The notes: generated from the sequence alone by a model not told the origin. A DNA stretch of 7,561 nt from VHBM01 sp052386635 (GCA_052386635.1 JBQTJY010000047.1:1-7561); one strand, 5' to 3'. Positions 1 to 5,777 are shown, counted from the stretch's first letter. Made by a program: numbers and translations.

Positions 1-290
1 TTGTTTGATTCAAAGTGCTTTGATATGCCATCATTGTCCTTTTGCGCAAGATCTGGCACGCCATAGTTCCCAACAAGTGGATATGTCAGAGTGAGGATTT
101 GGCCGCTATAGGATGGGTCTGTTAAGGTTTCATTGTACCCAACCATTCCAGTGTTAAAGACTAGTTCACCAAAAACGGTTGTCTGGTAACCAAAGCCACT
201 TCCTTCAAAAACGGTGCCATCATCAAGAATCAATTTTCCAAACTTGTTTACGTGTTTGGCTTTCTTTGTAGTTATTGTGACCCTCGACAA
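1..290 (-). CDS. carA: Carbamoyl-phosphate synthase small subunit, N-terminal part (runs off window)
   Basis: This is the first ~96 codons of the glutamine-hydrolysing subunit of carbamoyl-phosphate synthase, which supplies ammonia to the large subunit for pyrimidine and arginine synthesis in the cytoplasm. The translation shows the typical CarA N-terminal domain: LILDDGTVFEGSGFG, then GELVFNTGMVGYNETLTD, then PSYSGQILTLTYPLVGNYGV. The amidotransferase domain with its catalytic Cys lies beyond base 1, so catalysis cannot be judged. The start is inferred to be TTG at 290-288: an in-frame TAA lies a few codons upstream (about 309-311) and no ATG or GTG intervenes. The first residues would be MSRVTITTKKAKHVNKFGK. 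It follows cdvC on the same strand after 61 bases. Family identity is very likely; the unusual start codon is inferred. Confidence 0.93.
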   Translation of the reverse strand, partial: MSRVTITTKKAKHVNKFGKLILDDGTVFEGSGFGYQTTVFGELVFNTGMVGYNETLTDPSYSGQILTLTYPLVGNYGVPDLAQKDNDGISKHFESN

Positions 291-351
291 GTGAATTTGT
301 TTGCAGATTTAAATTTTTTGAATCTGATCGCAGAGATTTATTTTTAAAAAA
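291..351 (-). promoter_or_regulatory. cdvC 3' end / carA promoter region
   Basis: This short AT-rich gap lies between the restored end of cdvC and carA. On the minus strand a T6 tract (351-346) directly follows the displaced cdvC stop and could be an archaeal U-tract terminator. It runs into TTAAAAATAAAT (about 346-335), a possible TATA box for carA; a second candidate, ATTTAAAT, is at 314-307. An inverted repeat, CAGATT (304-309) with AATCTG (321-326), encloses the second box and could be an operator. All roles are inferred from position and composition. Confidence 0.4.
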
Positions 352-498
352 TTATAGTGCCTTAAACTGTGCACTCCACTTGTAGTAGGCACGGATCATT
401 TCAGGTGAAACGCTTGGCTTTCTTCTTTCCATTATTTCCCTAAAATCCAACATTGTTAGCTCCCTAGGCTGCGGTTTTGCTTCCCCTGCTACTGTTCC
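352..498 (-). pseudogene. cdvC: Displaced C-terminal tail of CdvC in the -1 frame
   Basis: Reading the minus strand from GGA at 498-496 gives 48 codons to a TAA at 354-352. They include PRELTMLDFREIMERR, then KPSVSPEMIRAYYKW, and end WSAQFKAL. This is the helical C-terminal segment expected after the AAA core of archaeal Vps4/CdvC (the stretch beginning LTMxDF). The upstream frame stops at 489 and this frame has its own TAA at 501-499, so the shift must fall within about 500-489 (minus-strand AAGGAACAGTAG). Inserting one base, for example a third G in the GG run, would join the two. I infer a one-base deletion, natural or technical. Confidence 0.85.
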
Positions 499-1538
499 TT
501 ATAGTTTGCTGCAGTAAACATCTCATTTACAACTTTCATTTGTGCTGCTTGACAAACGTCTTTTACATCGCTTGCACTGTATCCGTCAAATAATCTTGCA
601 AGCTCCAAGGTTTTGAGTTTGGCATCTTTTTTTAGTGGGGATGTATACAGCTCAAAAAGATTTTGTCTTGCCTCAAGTGTTGGCAGCGAAACATAGATTC
701 TTTTTTGGAATCTTCTTAGAAAAGGCCAGTCAAGACTCCATGGCTTGTTTGTTGCACCAATCACATATAGCTTCAAGTCTTTTCCTTTTCCATTAATTCC
801 ATCCATTTCTGTCAAAAATTGATTTTTGGTTCTAACCTCACCACCAACTTCGCTGTTTCTTGTGCCAAGTAGCGAGTCAACCTCATCGATAAATAGTATT
901 ACAGGCAGTCCTTCCTTTTCTGCATGGTCACGTGCCATTTTAAATAATTTTGAAACATTTTTTTCAGCCTCCCCAAGCCACTTGCTCATCATTGATGCTG
1001 CATCTACATTTATGAAATATCCAGCAATCTCACTTGCTGTTGCAGCTGCAAGTAATGTTTTACCACACCCTGGAGGTCCGTAAAGCAGCATTCCTCTTGG
1101 CCATCCAATTGGAAACAGGTCGGGCCTCTTGCTTGGATATACAATTGATTCGCGTAAAGCATTTTTTGCATCATCTAATCCTACTACCTCTTCCCAGCTA
1201 ACATCTGGCTTTTCTTTCATGACCAGGTCTTCAAAGTCACGATTATCGCTTGCAGCTTTTCGTTCTGCAGGAGAAGCATTTGGATCAACTGCTGGCTCCA
1301 AGTCGTTGCCACGAAGCTCTTGTAATGCCTTTATTCGATTTTGATAAGAACGCATGCGTTCTGAATATACTGCGTTTAGCTTGCTTGTTGGGTAAAGATG
1401 AAGTAGTTGTACAAGGGCATCTATTGCTTTTTGATAGTTTGCAATTGCCATTCCTCTAGCGCCCTGCGAGTCACATTTTATTGCCTCAGATGCGTATCTG
1501 CTCGCAGTATTCTCTAACTGTTGTGGTGCCAAGCTCAT
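489..1538 (-). CDS. cdvC: CdvC, Vps4-type ESCRT AAA ATPase (3' end frameshifted)
   Basis: CdvC is the ATP-driven enzyme that remodels and disassembles ESCRT-III (CdvB) polymers at the division neck in Cdv-bearing archaea. Residues about 1-75 form a helical MIT domain that binds tails of ESCRT-III proteins, followed by a linker to about 110. The AAA domain then carries Walker A GPPGCGKT (154-161), the pore loop SKWLGEAEKNV (about 185-195), Walker B ILFIDEVDSL (214-223), sensor-1 in GATNKP (N264) and an arginine-finger pair in FLRRF (R275, R276). These look functional. The start ATG at 1538 gives a complete MIT domain. The 349-residue frame stops at TAG (491-489) before the usual C-terminal tail, which is present in the -1 frame; repaired, the protein would be about 395 residues. 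It is the third gene of a probable operon with the ESCRT-III-like and coiled-coil genes upstream. Confidence 0.95.
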   Translation of the reverse strand: MSLAPQQLENTASRYASEAIKCDSQGARGMAIANYQKAIDALVQLLHLYPTSKLNAVYSERMRSYQNRIKALQELRGNDLEPAVDPNASPAERKAASDNRDFEDLVMKEKPDVSWEEVVGLDDAKNALRESIVYPSKRPDLFPIGWPRGMLLYGPPGCGKTLLAAATASEIAGYFINVDAASMMSKWLGEAEKNVSKLFKMARDHAEKEGLPVILFIDEVDSLLGTRNSEVGGEVRTKNQFLTEMDGINGKGKDLKLYVIGATNKPWSLDWPFLRRFQKRIYVSLPTLEARQNLFELYTSPLKKDAKLKTLELARLFDGYSASDVKDVCQAAQMKVVNEMFTAANYKEQ

Positions 1539-1580
1539 CTAAATTACCGTAGATTCAGATTCAGATTTACGTAGGTATCC
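1539..1580 (-). other. Spacer with hexamer repeat before cdvC, possibly coding
   Basis: This 42-base spacer contains a short tandem repeat of TGAATC-type hexamers (about 1551-1568). It is open in the frame of the upstream 151-residue gene: past that gene's TAG (1583-1581) come 13 sense codons reading GYLRKSESESTVI, then a TAG directly abutting the cdvC ATG. It could be untranslated leader for cdvC or a C-terminal extension lost to a nonsense change. No clear TATA box or Shine-Dalgarno site is seen. Confidence 0.35.
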
Positions 1581-2036
1581 CTAAAGGTAAACTGCTGTAG
1601 CAGATTTAGTTAAATTATTTGTACTATCCTGCCCCTCAGATTTTGCAGAGCCATCAGATTTGGCATTTGGCTCAAGTGTAAAGGTCTCAGAAACATTGCT
1701 TTGAAGACTCTTTATTTGCTTAATAGAGTCTTCAGCAGAAATTACAAGCTCACTTACTTTGTCATTGAGTTCATCCATTGAACCAACTGAGCTATTTACC
1801 ATATCAACAAACTCCTTTATCAAAGAAAAGACCTCTTTTTTGTGTTCATATTTGTATAAGATATAGTCTGCAATGCGAAGAATTTGGTTAAAGTCTTGTA
1901 GCTCCTCGACTGAAAGCTGATTTATTTTCTTTTTATCAGAGTCAAGATCTTCAAGTCTTTTTTCAACAAGTGAAGATATCTTCTGAATCTTTTTTCTGCT
2001 ATTTGTGATATTTATTGTAGATTTTATTGAGACCAT
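1581..2036 (-). CDS. Small helical protein of unknown function in the cdvC operon
   Basis: I do not recognise this 151-residue protein. Residues about 12-118 are charged and heptad-like, predicting several long helices or coiled coils (KKIQKISSLVEKRLEDL, DELNDKVSELVISAEDSI). Residues 119-148 form a polar Ser/Asn/Gly/Glu-rich tail, probably disordered. There is no signal peptide or membrane segment. The stretch V24-EKRL-EDL31 partly resembles the MIM1 consensus (LxxRLxxL) by which ESCRT-III tails bind MIT domains, although it sits near the N-terminus rather than the C-terminus. The gene begins 5 bases after the ESCRT-III-like gene and lies 42 bases before cdvC, so the three are probably co-transcribed. 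I infer an accessory role in the Cdv apparatus, such as a degenerate ESCRT-III subunit or CdvC adaptor, from context and helical character only. Start is ATG at 2036. Confidence 0.8.
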   Translation of the reverse strand: MVSIKSTINITNSRKKIQKISSLVEKRLEDLDSDKKKINQLSVEELQDFNQILRIADYILYKYEHKKEVFSLIKEFVDMVNSSVGSMDELNDKVSELVISAEDSIKQIKSLQSNVSETFTLEPNAKSDGSAKSEGQDSTNNLTKSATAVYL

Positions 2037-2041
2037 TAGAT

Positions 2042-2596
2042 TTAAGCGAGCTCTGGTTTCGCTAAATCTAGATTAGGATACTGCTTGTTTATTTTAGAGT
2101 CTACGATCAACTTTGCTTCATCTAGGATTGTTTGCGATTCTTTATTTGATTGGCCAAAGTCAAATTTGGCCTCCGTTATGGTTGCAGAATCCATTACTAT
2201 GCTTCCTAGCACTGATGAAAGCTCGCAAAAACTATTGTAATATTCTGGAAAATGCCTATAGAGTCTTGCACTTGTTATTCTGATAACAGATGTTGCAGAG
2301 GCTAGATTTGTTGTAATGCTGCTTATGCCCTTTATTGTGCAAATTCTCCTTTGGATTTGTTTTAATGATTCTATTGCAAGGTAAACTTCGCTTTCTAGCT
2401 CTACAAGTTTTATAAAATCAGTGTCGTCTATTTTCTCATAAAGTGCAAGGTTTTTGCTTCCAATGTAGGTTCTTTTTTTCTCAAGCTGCATTAGGATAGT
2501 TTCAAGTAATTCAACTGAGTAGACGAGTCTAGGCATTAGCGTATTTTTATGCAAATGGTCTGAGTTTTCTGTTTCAGTTGCTGCCATGTCCATCAT
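2042..2596 (-). CDS. ESCRT-III (Snf7/CdvB)-like protein, divergent
   Basis: This 184-residue, all-helical protein has the layout of an ESCRT-III core. A first helix (about 23-52, RLVYSVELLETILMQLEKKR) is followed by a long second helix with E68/E70 at positions where CdvB proteins carry their conserved acidic residues (about 60-88, ELESEVYLAIESLKQIQRR). Next come a helix with alternating hydrophobics (91-114, ISSITTNLASATSVIRI), the segment FPEYYNSFCELSSVLGSI (116-133), and a C-terminal helix (about 152-170). The tail KQYPNLDLAKPELA is proline-bearing and could act as a MIM2-like ligand for the CdvC MIT domain. ESCRT-III subunits polymerise on membranes during division. The call rests on pattern by eye and on position in the cdvC operon; it is probably a CdvB paralogue rather than the main CdvB. 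Start is ATG 2596 or one of two further in-frame ATGs within four codons. Confidence 0.7.
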   Translation of the reverse strand: MMDMAATETENSDHLHKNTLMPRLVYSVELLETILMQLEKKRTYIGSKNLALYEKIDDTDFIKLVELESEVYLAIESLKQIQRRICTIKGISSITTNLASATSVIRITSARLYRHFPEYYNSFCELSSVLGSIVMDSATITEAKFDFGQSNKESQTILDEAKLIVDSKINKQYPNLDLAKPELA

Positions 2597-2630
2597 GGAA
2601 AAATATTGAGAAATTTACTATATCAGGACG
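2597..2630 (-). promoter_or_regulatory. Promoter of the ESCRT-III-like / cdvC operon
   Basis: On the minus strand the TATA-like element GATATAGTAAATTT (2624-2611) is centred about 23 bases before ATG 2596. This suits a leaderless or nearly leaderless archaeal transcript. No Shine-Dalgarno-like sequence precedes the start. The assignment is by position and composition only. Confidence 0.45.
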
Positions 2631-2637
2631 CTGTCAC

Positions 2638-2697
2638 AAATTTCCATTTAACCACAGTAACATACATCACTGGATACAGCTCAGAAAAATTTCCATT
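2638..2697. repeat. 11-bp direct repeat in the divergent promoter region
   Basis: AAATTTCCATT occurs at 2638-2648 and again at 2687-2697, 49 bases start to start (close to five helical turns), between the divergent ESCRT-III-like and TrmB-type genes. The repeats could be binding sites for the TrmB-type regulator itself, but the sequence is AT-rich and chance is possible. Confidence 0.4.
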
Positions 2698-2707
2698 ATT
2701 AGTACAA

Positions 2708-2752
2708 GGAATTTAGCTTATCATCTTACCTAACTATGAGTGATCGTTTGAT
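2708..2752 (+). promoter_or_regulatory. Putative promoter and leader of the TrmB-type gene
   Basis: A weak TATA-like TTTAGCTTA (2712-2720) would place transcription start near 2742, leaving a leader of about 11 bases. GTGAT at 2740-2744 weakly matches the archaeal Shine-Dalgarno complement. An in-frame TGA at 2741-2743 fixes ATG 2753 as the first possible start. Confidence 0.35.
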
Positions 2753-3919
2753 ATGGTTAAGGAGAATGGCCTAACTGTAAGTCTTGAAGAATTTGGGCTA
2801 AGCAAGTATGAGGCAAAAGCCTATGTGACTTTGGTTTCACATGGCACCATTTCTGCAAGCGAGGTTGCGTATTATTCGAATCTTCCCCGTACCAAGATTT
2901 ATCCGACTTTGTTAAAACTTGAGAAAAAAAGACTAGTAATTATTTCTAAAAGCAAGCCAATAATGTGTACTGCAATTGCACCAGAAGATGCATTTGATGA
3001 CATTATTCAAGAGCATATAGACAAGGTAAACCAGATGAACACGCTTGTAACAAAGCTAAAGCATGCAAGCGAAGAAAGCAAAAAGACAAGAGGTGCAGAA
3101 GAAAAAAGATATTTTCATCTTAGCTCAAACAACGTTCTAAATCAGCTCAAAATAATGATAGGTGGAACAAAATCATCAATTCAAGTCATTGTGGACCCAT
3201 GGGGACTAAACTTGCTTGCAGAATGCAAAGAGCAGCTTCTTCTTGTCTTAAGAAGAAATGTGGATGTAAAAATTATTGTCTCGCCAACACAAATCGGCTC
3301 AGAAGCATTTCATACAATACCAGATGGCGCAAAAATCAAAGTTATGGACACTGCACAGAATTGCTTTATTTTTGATCAAACCGAAGTGTTGCTAATCGAT
3401 AGCGATAATGGAAAAGGAGCCGTGTTTTCTGCAACCGATGTTTTAGGAACAAGCCAAACCAAAGTATTTGTGCAAATGTGGGACAGTGCGCTAAAAACTG
3501 ATGGATTGTATGATATGACCAAATCCGATGCACAGGCAGTATATCACATAATACAGATTGTAAATGAAAATGGACTAGGATTTATCCTAAATTCTGCAAT
3601 AGATTCAAAAAATACCAGCATCGATATGTTAAAGCTATTAGAAAAAGATGGAATTAATTTAAAATCAAAGCCGCTTGATGAGGTAATTGAGATAGTTAAT
3701 TCTGCACTACAGATAACATGCTCAGGTCATCTCAATTATGATTCTATAAAAAACAACATAACTGTAGAATCAAAACTAAATGGAGGCCATTCACTTCCAT
3801 GGACAACCATACTTGATCAGTATCTACACAGTTGCGGCTATAATACAAAGCTAATTTATCAGAATCATTCCCAAAAGGGAGAGAAAGTTTTCATCAAAAT
3901 TCATCCAAACAAAAACTAA
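2753..3919 (+). CDS. TrmB-family transcriptional regulator with extra C-terminal domain
   Basis: TrmB-family proteins are archaeal DNA-binding regulators, often sensing sugars or metabolic state. Residues about 10-75 form the winged helix-turn-helix: LEEFGLSKYEAKAYVTLVS, then ISASEVAYYSNLPRTKIYPT as the recognition region, then LLKLEKKRLV as the wing. A coiled dimerisation helix follows (about 78-112). Residues 118-245 alternate strands and helices (SIQVIVDPWG, NVDVKIIVSP, AKIKVMDT, EVLLIDSD) like the TrmB effector domain. About 120 more residues (265-388) with motifs NENGLGFILN and GGHSLPWTTILDQYLHSCGY form a further domain I do not recognise; it may sense a ligand. It is divergent from the ESCRT-III-like operon and only 28 bases before the RidA-family gene, so either could be a target. 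The ligand cannot be read from the sequence. Confidence 0.88.
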   Translation: MVKENGLTVSLEEFGLSKYEAKAYVTLVSHGTISASEVAYYSNLPRTKIYPTLLKLEKKRLVIISKSKPIMCTAIAPEDAFDDIIQEHIDKVNQMNTLVTKLKHASEESKKTRGAEEKRYFHLSSNNVLNQLKIMIGGTKSSIQVIVDPWGLNLLAECKEQLLLVLRRNVDVKIIVSPTQIGSEAFHTIPDGAKIKVMDTAQNCFIFDQTEVLLIDSDNGKGAVFSATDVLGTSQTKVFVQMWDSALKTDGLYDMTKSDAQAVYHIIQIVNENGLGFILNSAIDSKNTSIDMLKLLEKDGINLKSKPLDEVIEIVNSALQITCSGHLNYDSIKNNITVESKLNGGHSLPWTTILDQYLHSCGYNTKLIYQNHSQKGEKVFIKIHPNKN

Positions 3920-3947
3920 AAACACGACACATTCTACCGTATTTTTA

Positions 3948-4403
3948 ATGATTGAAGAAAGGTTAAAGTCGCTAAACATAACTCTGCCTAGTCCTCCAAA
4001 GCCTGCAGGCTCTTATGTGCCTGTAATAATATCTGGCAAAACAGCCTATGTGTCAGGCCAACTCCCAATAGAGAACGGAAAAGTAACTCACAAAGGAAAG
4101 GTTCCAGTTCCGCAGTCATTAGAAGAAGCACAAAAGGCAGCAAGATTGTGTATCATAAACGCATTAGCTCAGCTAAAATCAGAAATTGGAAGTCTTGATA
4201 AAGTTGCAAGGATTCTCAAAGTATCTGGATTTGTAAATTCATCACCAGACTTTACTGAGCAGCCAAAGGTAATCAATGCAGCATCTGATCTTCTTGTTGA
4301 AATTTTTGGTGAAAAAGGAAAACATACCAGAGTTGCAATAGGTGCTGCAAGCTTGCCTCTTGATGCTACTGTTGAGATGGATATGATAGTTGAGCTCAGC
4401 TAA
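3948..4403 (+). CDS. RidA/YjgF/UK114-family protein
   Basis: RidA proteins hydrolyse reactive enamine/imine intermediates from amino-acid metabolism; some relatives act on other substrates. This 151-residue protein belongs to the longer form of the family: the N-terminal MIEERLKSLNITLPSPPKP precedes the core strands PVIISGKTAYVSGQLP. The helix SLEEAQKAARLCIINALAQL (57-76) is typical, as is the end HTRVAIGAASLPLDATVEMD. R128 in this last motif aligns with the substrate-carboxylate arginine of RidA (R105 in the E. coli protein, by memory) and E143 is also conserved, so imine deaminase activity is plausible. It follows the TrmB-type gene by 28 bases and may be co-transcribed, although T5 at 3942-3946 could mark an end. 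Its stop overlaps the convergent DHH gene by 4 bases. Start is ATG 3948; no Shine-Dalgarno site is visible. Confidence 0.92.
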   Translation: MIEERLKSLNITLPSPPKPAGSYVPVIISGKTAYVSGQLPIENGKVTHKGKVPVPQSLEEAQKAARLCIINALAQLKSEIGSLDKVARILKVSGFVNSSPDFTEQPKVINAASDLLVEIFGEKGKHTRVAIGAASLPLDATVEMDMIVELS

Positions 4404-5404
4404 AGCTTTGCGTTAAATTCTTTTAGAAATTTCTTCATCTTGTCTTTTGGAATTACTGCACCACATGCCTTGTCATGTCCACCACCTGAGCCGCCAAGTG
4501 ATGTTGCAAGGGGGTTTACTATTTTGCCAAGATGAGTCTTACATGACTTTGAGCCTCGTATAGATACTGCGTATATTCCCTGCTCTAGTCGTTCCTTGTA
4601 TGCAACGCCGACTTCTTTTCCAGACAAGCCTAGAACAAAGTTTACAGCGCCGCTTGCACCAGAGTCTAGGACCTCCATGTATGCAAGGTTTTTCATTTTT
4701 TTCATTGATTTTTTTACTTGTGAGATAAGTGATGCAAGTTTTGCAACCTGAAGCTGTGCAAACTCAAATGTGTTTGGGATTTCATGCGGATATTTTGATT
4801 CTGATAATTCATCGACAAGATAAAGAAGATAGTCAGAGTCTTTTTGATGTCCTGTTATGTTAAATGTTAAAACGGTTGCGCTAATTAACGCAAATTGCCT
4901 ATCAAAGATTTGCAAAAGTTTTGCACCTTTTGGTCTGTCCTCCATATAGTCAGTTATCGCAGCACATGCTGCTACAAACTGTGCGTGATCACCAAGTTTT
5001 GATTTGAATGCATCATAAACCTGTACTGTGGTACATTCGTTAATGTCATGAATTACTTTGATTTTGAGTTTTTCAAGCTGCTTGATGATTTTATTATCCA
5101 TATCGTGATGATCAATGTATGTTATTGCGACCTTGTTTTTCCTAAGATTTGCTAGTATTTGGACAAATTCATCCTGATTTTTTTGACTAAGACCTACATC
5201 ACAGATAAAAAGCGTCTTTAGTTTTTCATTATCTTTTATTTTTGCTAGCGCATCCATCATGCCAGGATAATCAACAAGTACTGTATCGCCACCAAATGCC
5301 TGTTTTATTAGAGCAGCAGCACTTATTCCGTCAGCGTCTTCTTTGTGGGAGACGCAAAGTAGTCTGTCTCTTTTTGTTTTCTGTGCGCTAAGTGATTCAG
5401 TCAT
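4400..5404 (-). CDS. DHH/DHHA1 family phosphoesterase (RecJ/NrnA-like)
   Basis: This 334-residue protein is a two-domain metal-dependent phosphoesterase, a family that cleaves short oligonucleotides, cyclic dinucleotides, bisphosphonucleotides or single-stranded DNA. The DHH domain carries motif I HKEDADGI (H20, D23, D25), motif II FICDVGLS (D69), motif III YIDHHDMD (D98, H99, H100) and motif IV ITDYMED (D152). The DHHA1 domain ends with the substrate-binding signature GSGGGHDKACGA (GGGH at 307-310). All expected metal ligands are visible, so it should be active. It lacks the extra domains of full-length RecJ and is shorter than the archaeal GAN nuclease, so a role in nano-RNA or nucleotide turnover is more likely than in replication; the substrate cannot be decided here. 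A TATA-like box 28 bases upstream suggests leaderless transcription from its own promoter. Confidence 0.93.
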   Translation of the reverse strand: MTESLSAQKTKRDRLLCVSHKEDADGISAAALIKQAFGGDTVLVDYPGMMDALAKIKDNEKLKTLFICDVGLSQKNQDEFVQILANLRKNKVAITYIDHHDMDNKIIKQLEKLKIKVIHDINECTTVQVYDAFKSKLGDHAQFVAACAAITDYMEDRPKGAKLLQIFDRQFALISATVLTFNITGHQKDSDYLLYLVDELSESKYPHEIPNTFEFAQLQVAKLASLISQVKKSMKKMKNLAYMEVLDSGASGAVNFVLGLSGKEVGVAYKERLEQGIYAVSIRGSKSCKTHLGKIVNPLATSLGGSGGGHDKACGAVIPKDKMKKFLKEFNAKL

Positions 5405-5440
5405 TTGCCAAAAATCGAATCTGCCCTCATTTAAATTAAG
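5405..5440 (-). promoter_or_regulatory. Promoter of the DHH phosphoesterase gene
   Basis: Minus-strand CTTAATTTAAATG (5440-5428) contains TTTAAA centred about 28 bases before the ATG at 5404. This is the spacing expected of an archaeal TATA box driving a leaderless mRNA. The gene also lies 41 bases after a small gene on the same strand, so read-through is possible. Confidence 0.5.
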
Positions 5441-5445
5441 AAAAG

Positions 5446-5658
5446 CTAGTAGTGGTTTTTATTATCAAAAGTTTTTGTTTTTGTAACAACCTTTTCCTCA
5501 GGAGTTTTTTTCAATGTACATGCGTATTCGTCATAAAATGAATGCCCGTTTAGTTGAGTTGATTTGTCTATTTCTTGTAACTTTTGTAGTGACTCACCTG
5601 AGGCGCGAAGTATTTCTTCATCTACCTGCTTGATGTACTTGCGTTCTGCTTCTGACAT
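5446..5658 (-). CDS. Small conserved-looking protein of unknown function (70 aa)
   Basis: I do not recognise this 70-residue protein. It is hydrophilic and starts with a helix-forming segment (MSEAERKYIKQVDEEILRAS, then LQKLQEID), followed by GHSFYDEYA (38-46) and a basic/polar tail. There is no signal peptide, membrane helix or metal-binding Cys cluster (a single Cys, C47). Evidence for a gene is the clean ATG, a TATA-like TATAT about 25 bases upstream, and its fit in the gap between the DHH gene and the divergent citrate synthase. Its G-x-SFYD motif recurs in the small protein on the other side of citrate synthase. Function is unknown. Confidence 0.65.
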   Translation of the reverse strand: MSEAERKYIKQVDEEILRASGESLQKLQEIDKSTQLNGHSFYDEYACTLKKTPEEKVVTKTKTFDNKNHY

Positions 5659-5690
5659 TGATTTTAGATTAAAAATTTCGATATAGGGGG
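5659..5690 (-). promoter_or_regulatory. Promoter of the 70-aa small gene
   Basis: Minus-strand CCTATATCGAAA (about 5687-5676) is centred roughly 25 bases before ATG 5658, suited to a leaderless transcript. A second AT-rich run, TTTTTAATC, lies nearer the start (about 5676-5668), perhaps too close to act as a TATA box. The assignment is positional. Confidence 0.4.
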
Positions 5691-5739
5691 CGGCTTTGAT
5701 AGATTAGACAATTTGCTAAATTTAGAGTGTTTTCCCATT

Positions 5740-5777
5740 AGAAAGAATAATTAGTTATTTTCTTTTCACCTAAGTCA
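5740..5777 (+). promoter_or_regulatory. Promoter of the citrate synthase gene
   Basis: The AT-rich element AATAATTAGTTATTTT (5746-5761) is centred about 25 bases before the GTG start at 5778, consistent with a TATA box and a leaderless mRNA. An in-frame TAA at 5748-5750, with no ATG, GTG or TTG between it and 5778, supports the GTG start. Confidence 0.45.

Noticed and set aside
489..500. Programmed -1 frameshifting in cdvC
   Set aside because: No canonical slippery heptamer is visible, and a single missing base explains the break more simply. Kept only as a remote alternative.
826..1459. Three plus-strand open frames (826-1083, 1129-1344, 1250-1459)
   Set aside because: They lie entirely antisense to the well-supported CdvC coding region, have low-complexity Ser-rich translations and show no recognisable motif.
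1556..1567. Hexamer repeat as a microsatellite or CRISPR-like unit
   Set aside because: Only about two and a half copies of a 6-base unit are present, with no spacers or palindromes.
2597..2752. RNA gene in the divergent intergenic region
   Set aside because: No cloverleaf, C/D box pair or stable stem is apparent; the region is best explained by two promoters.
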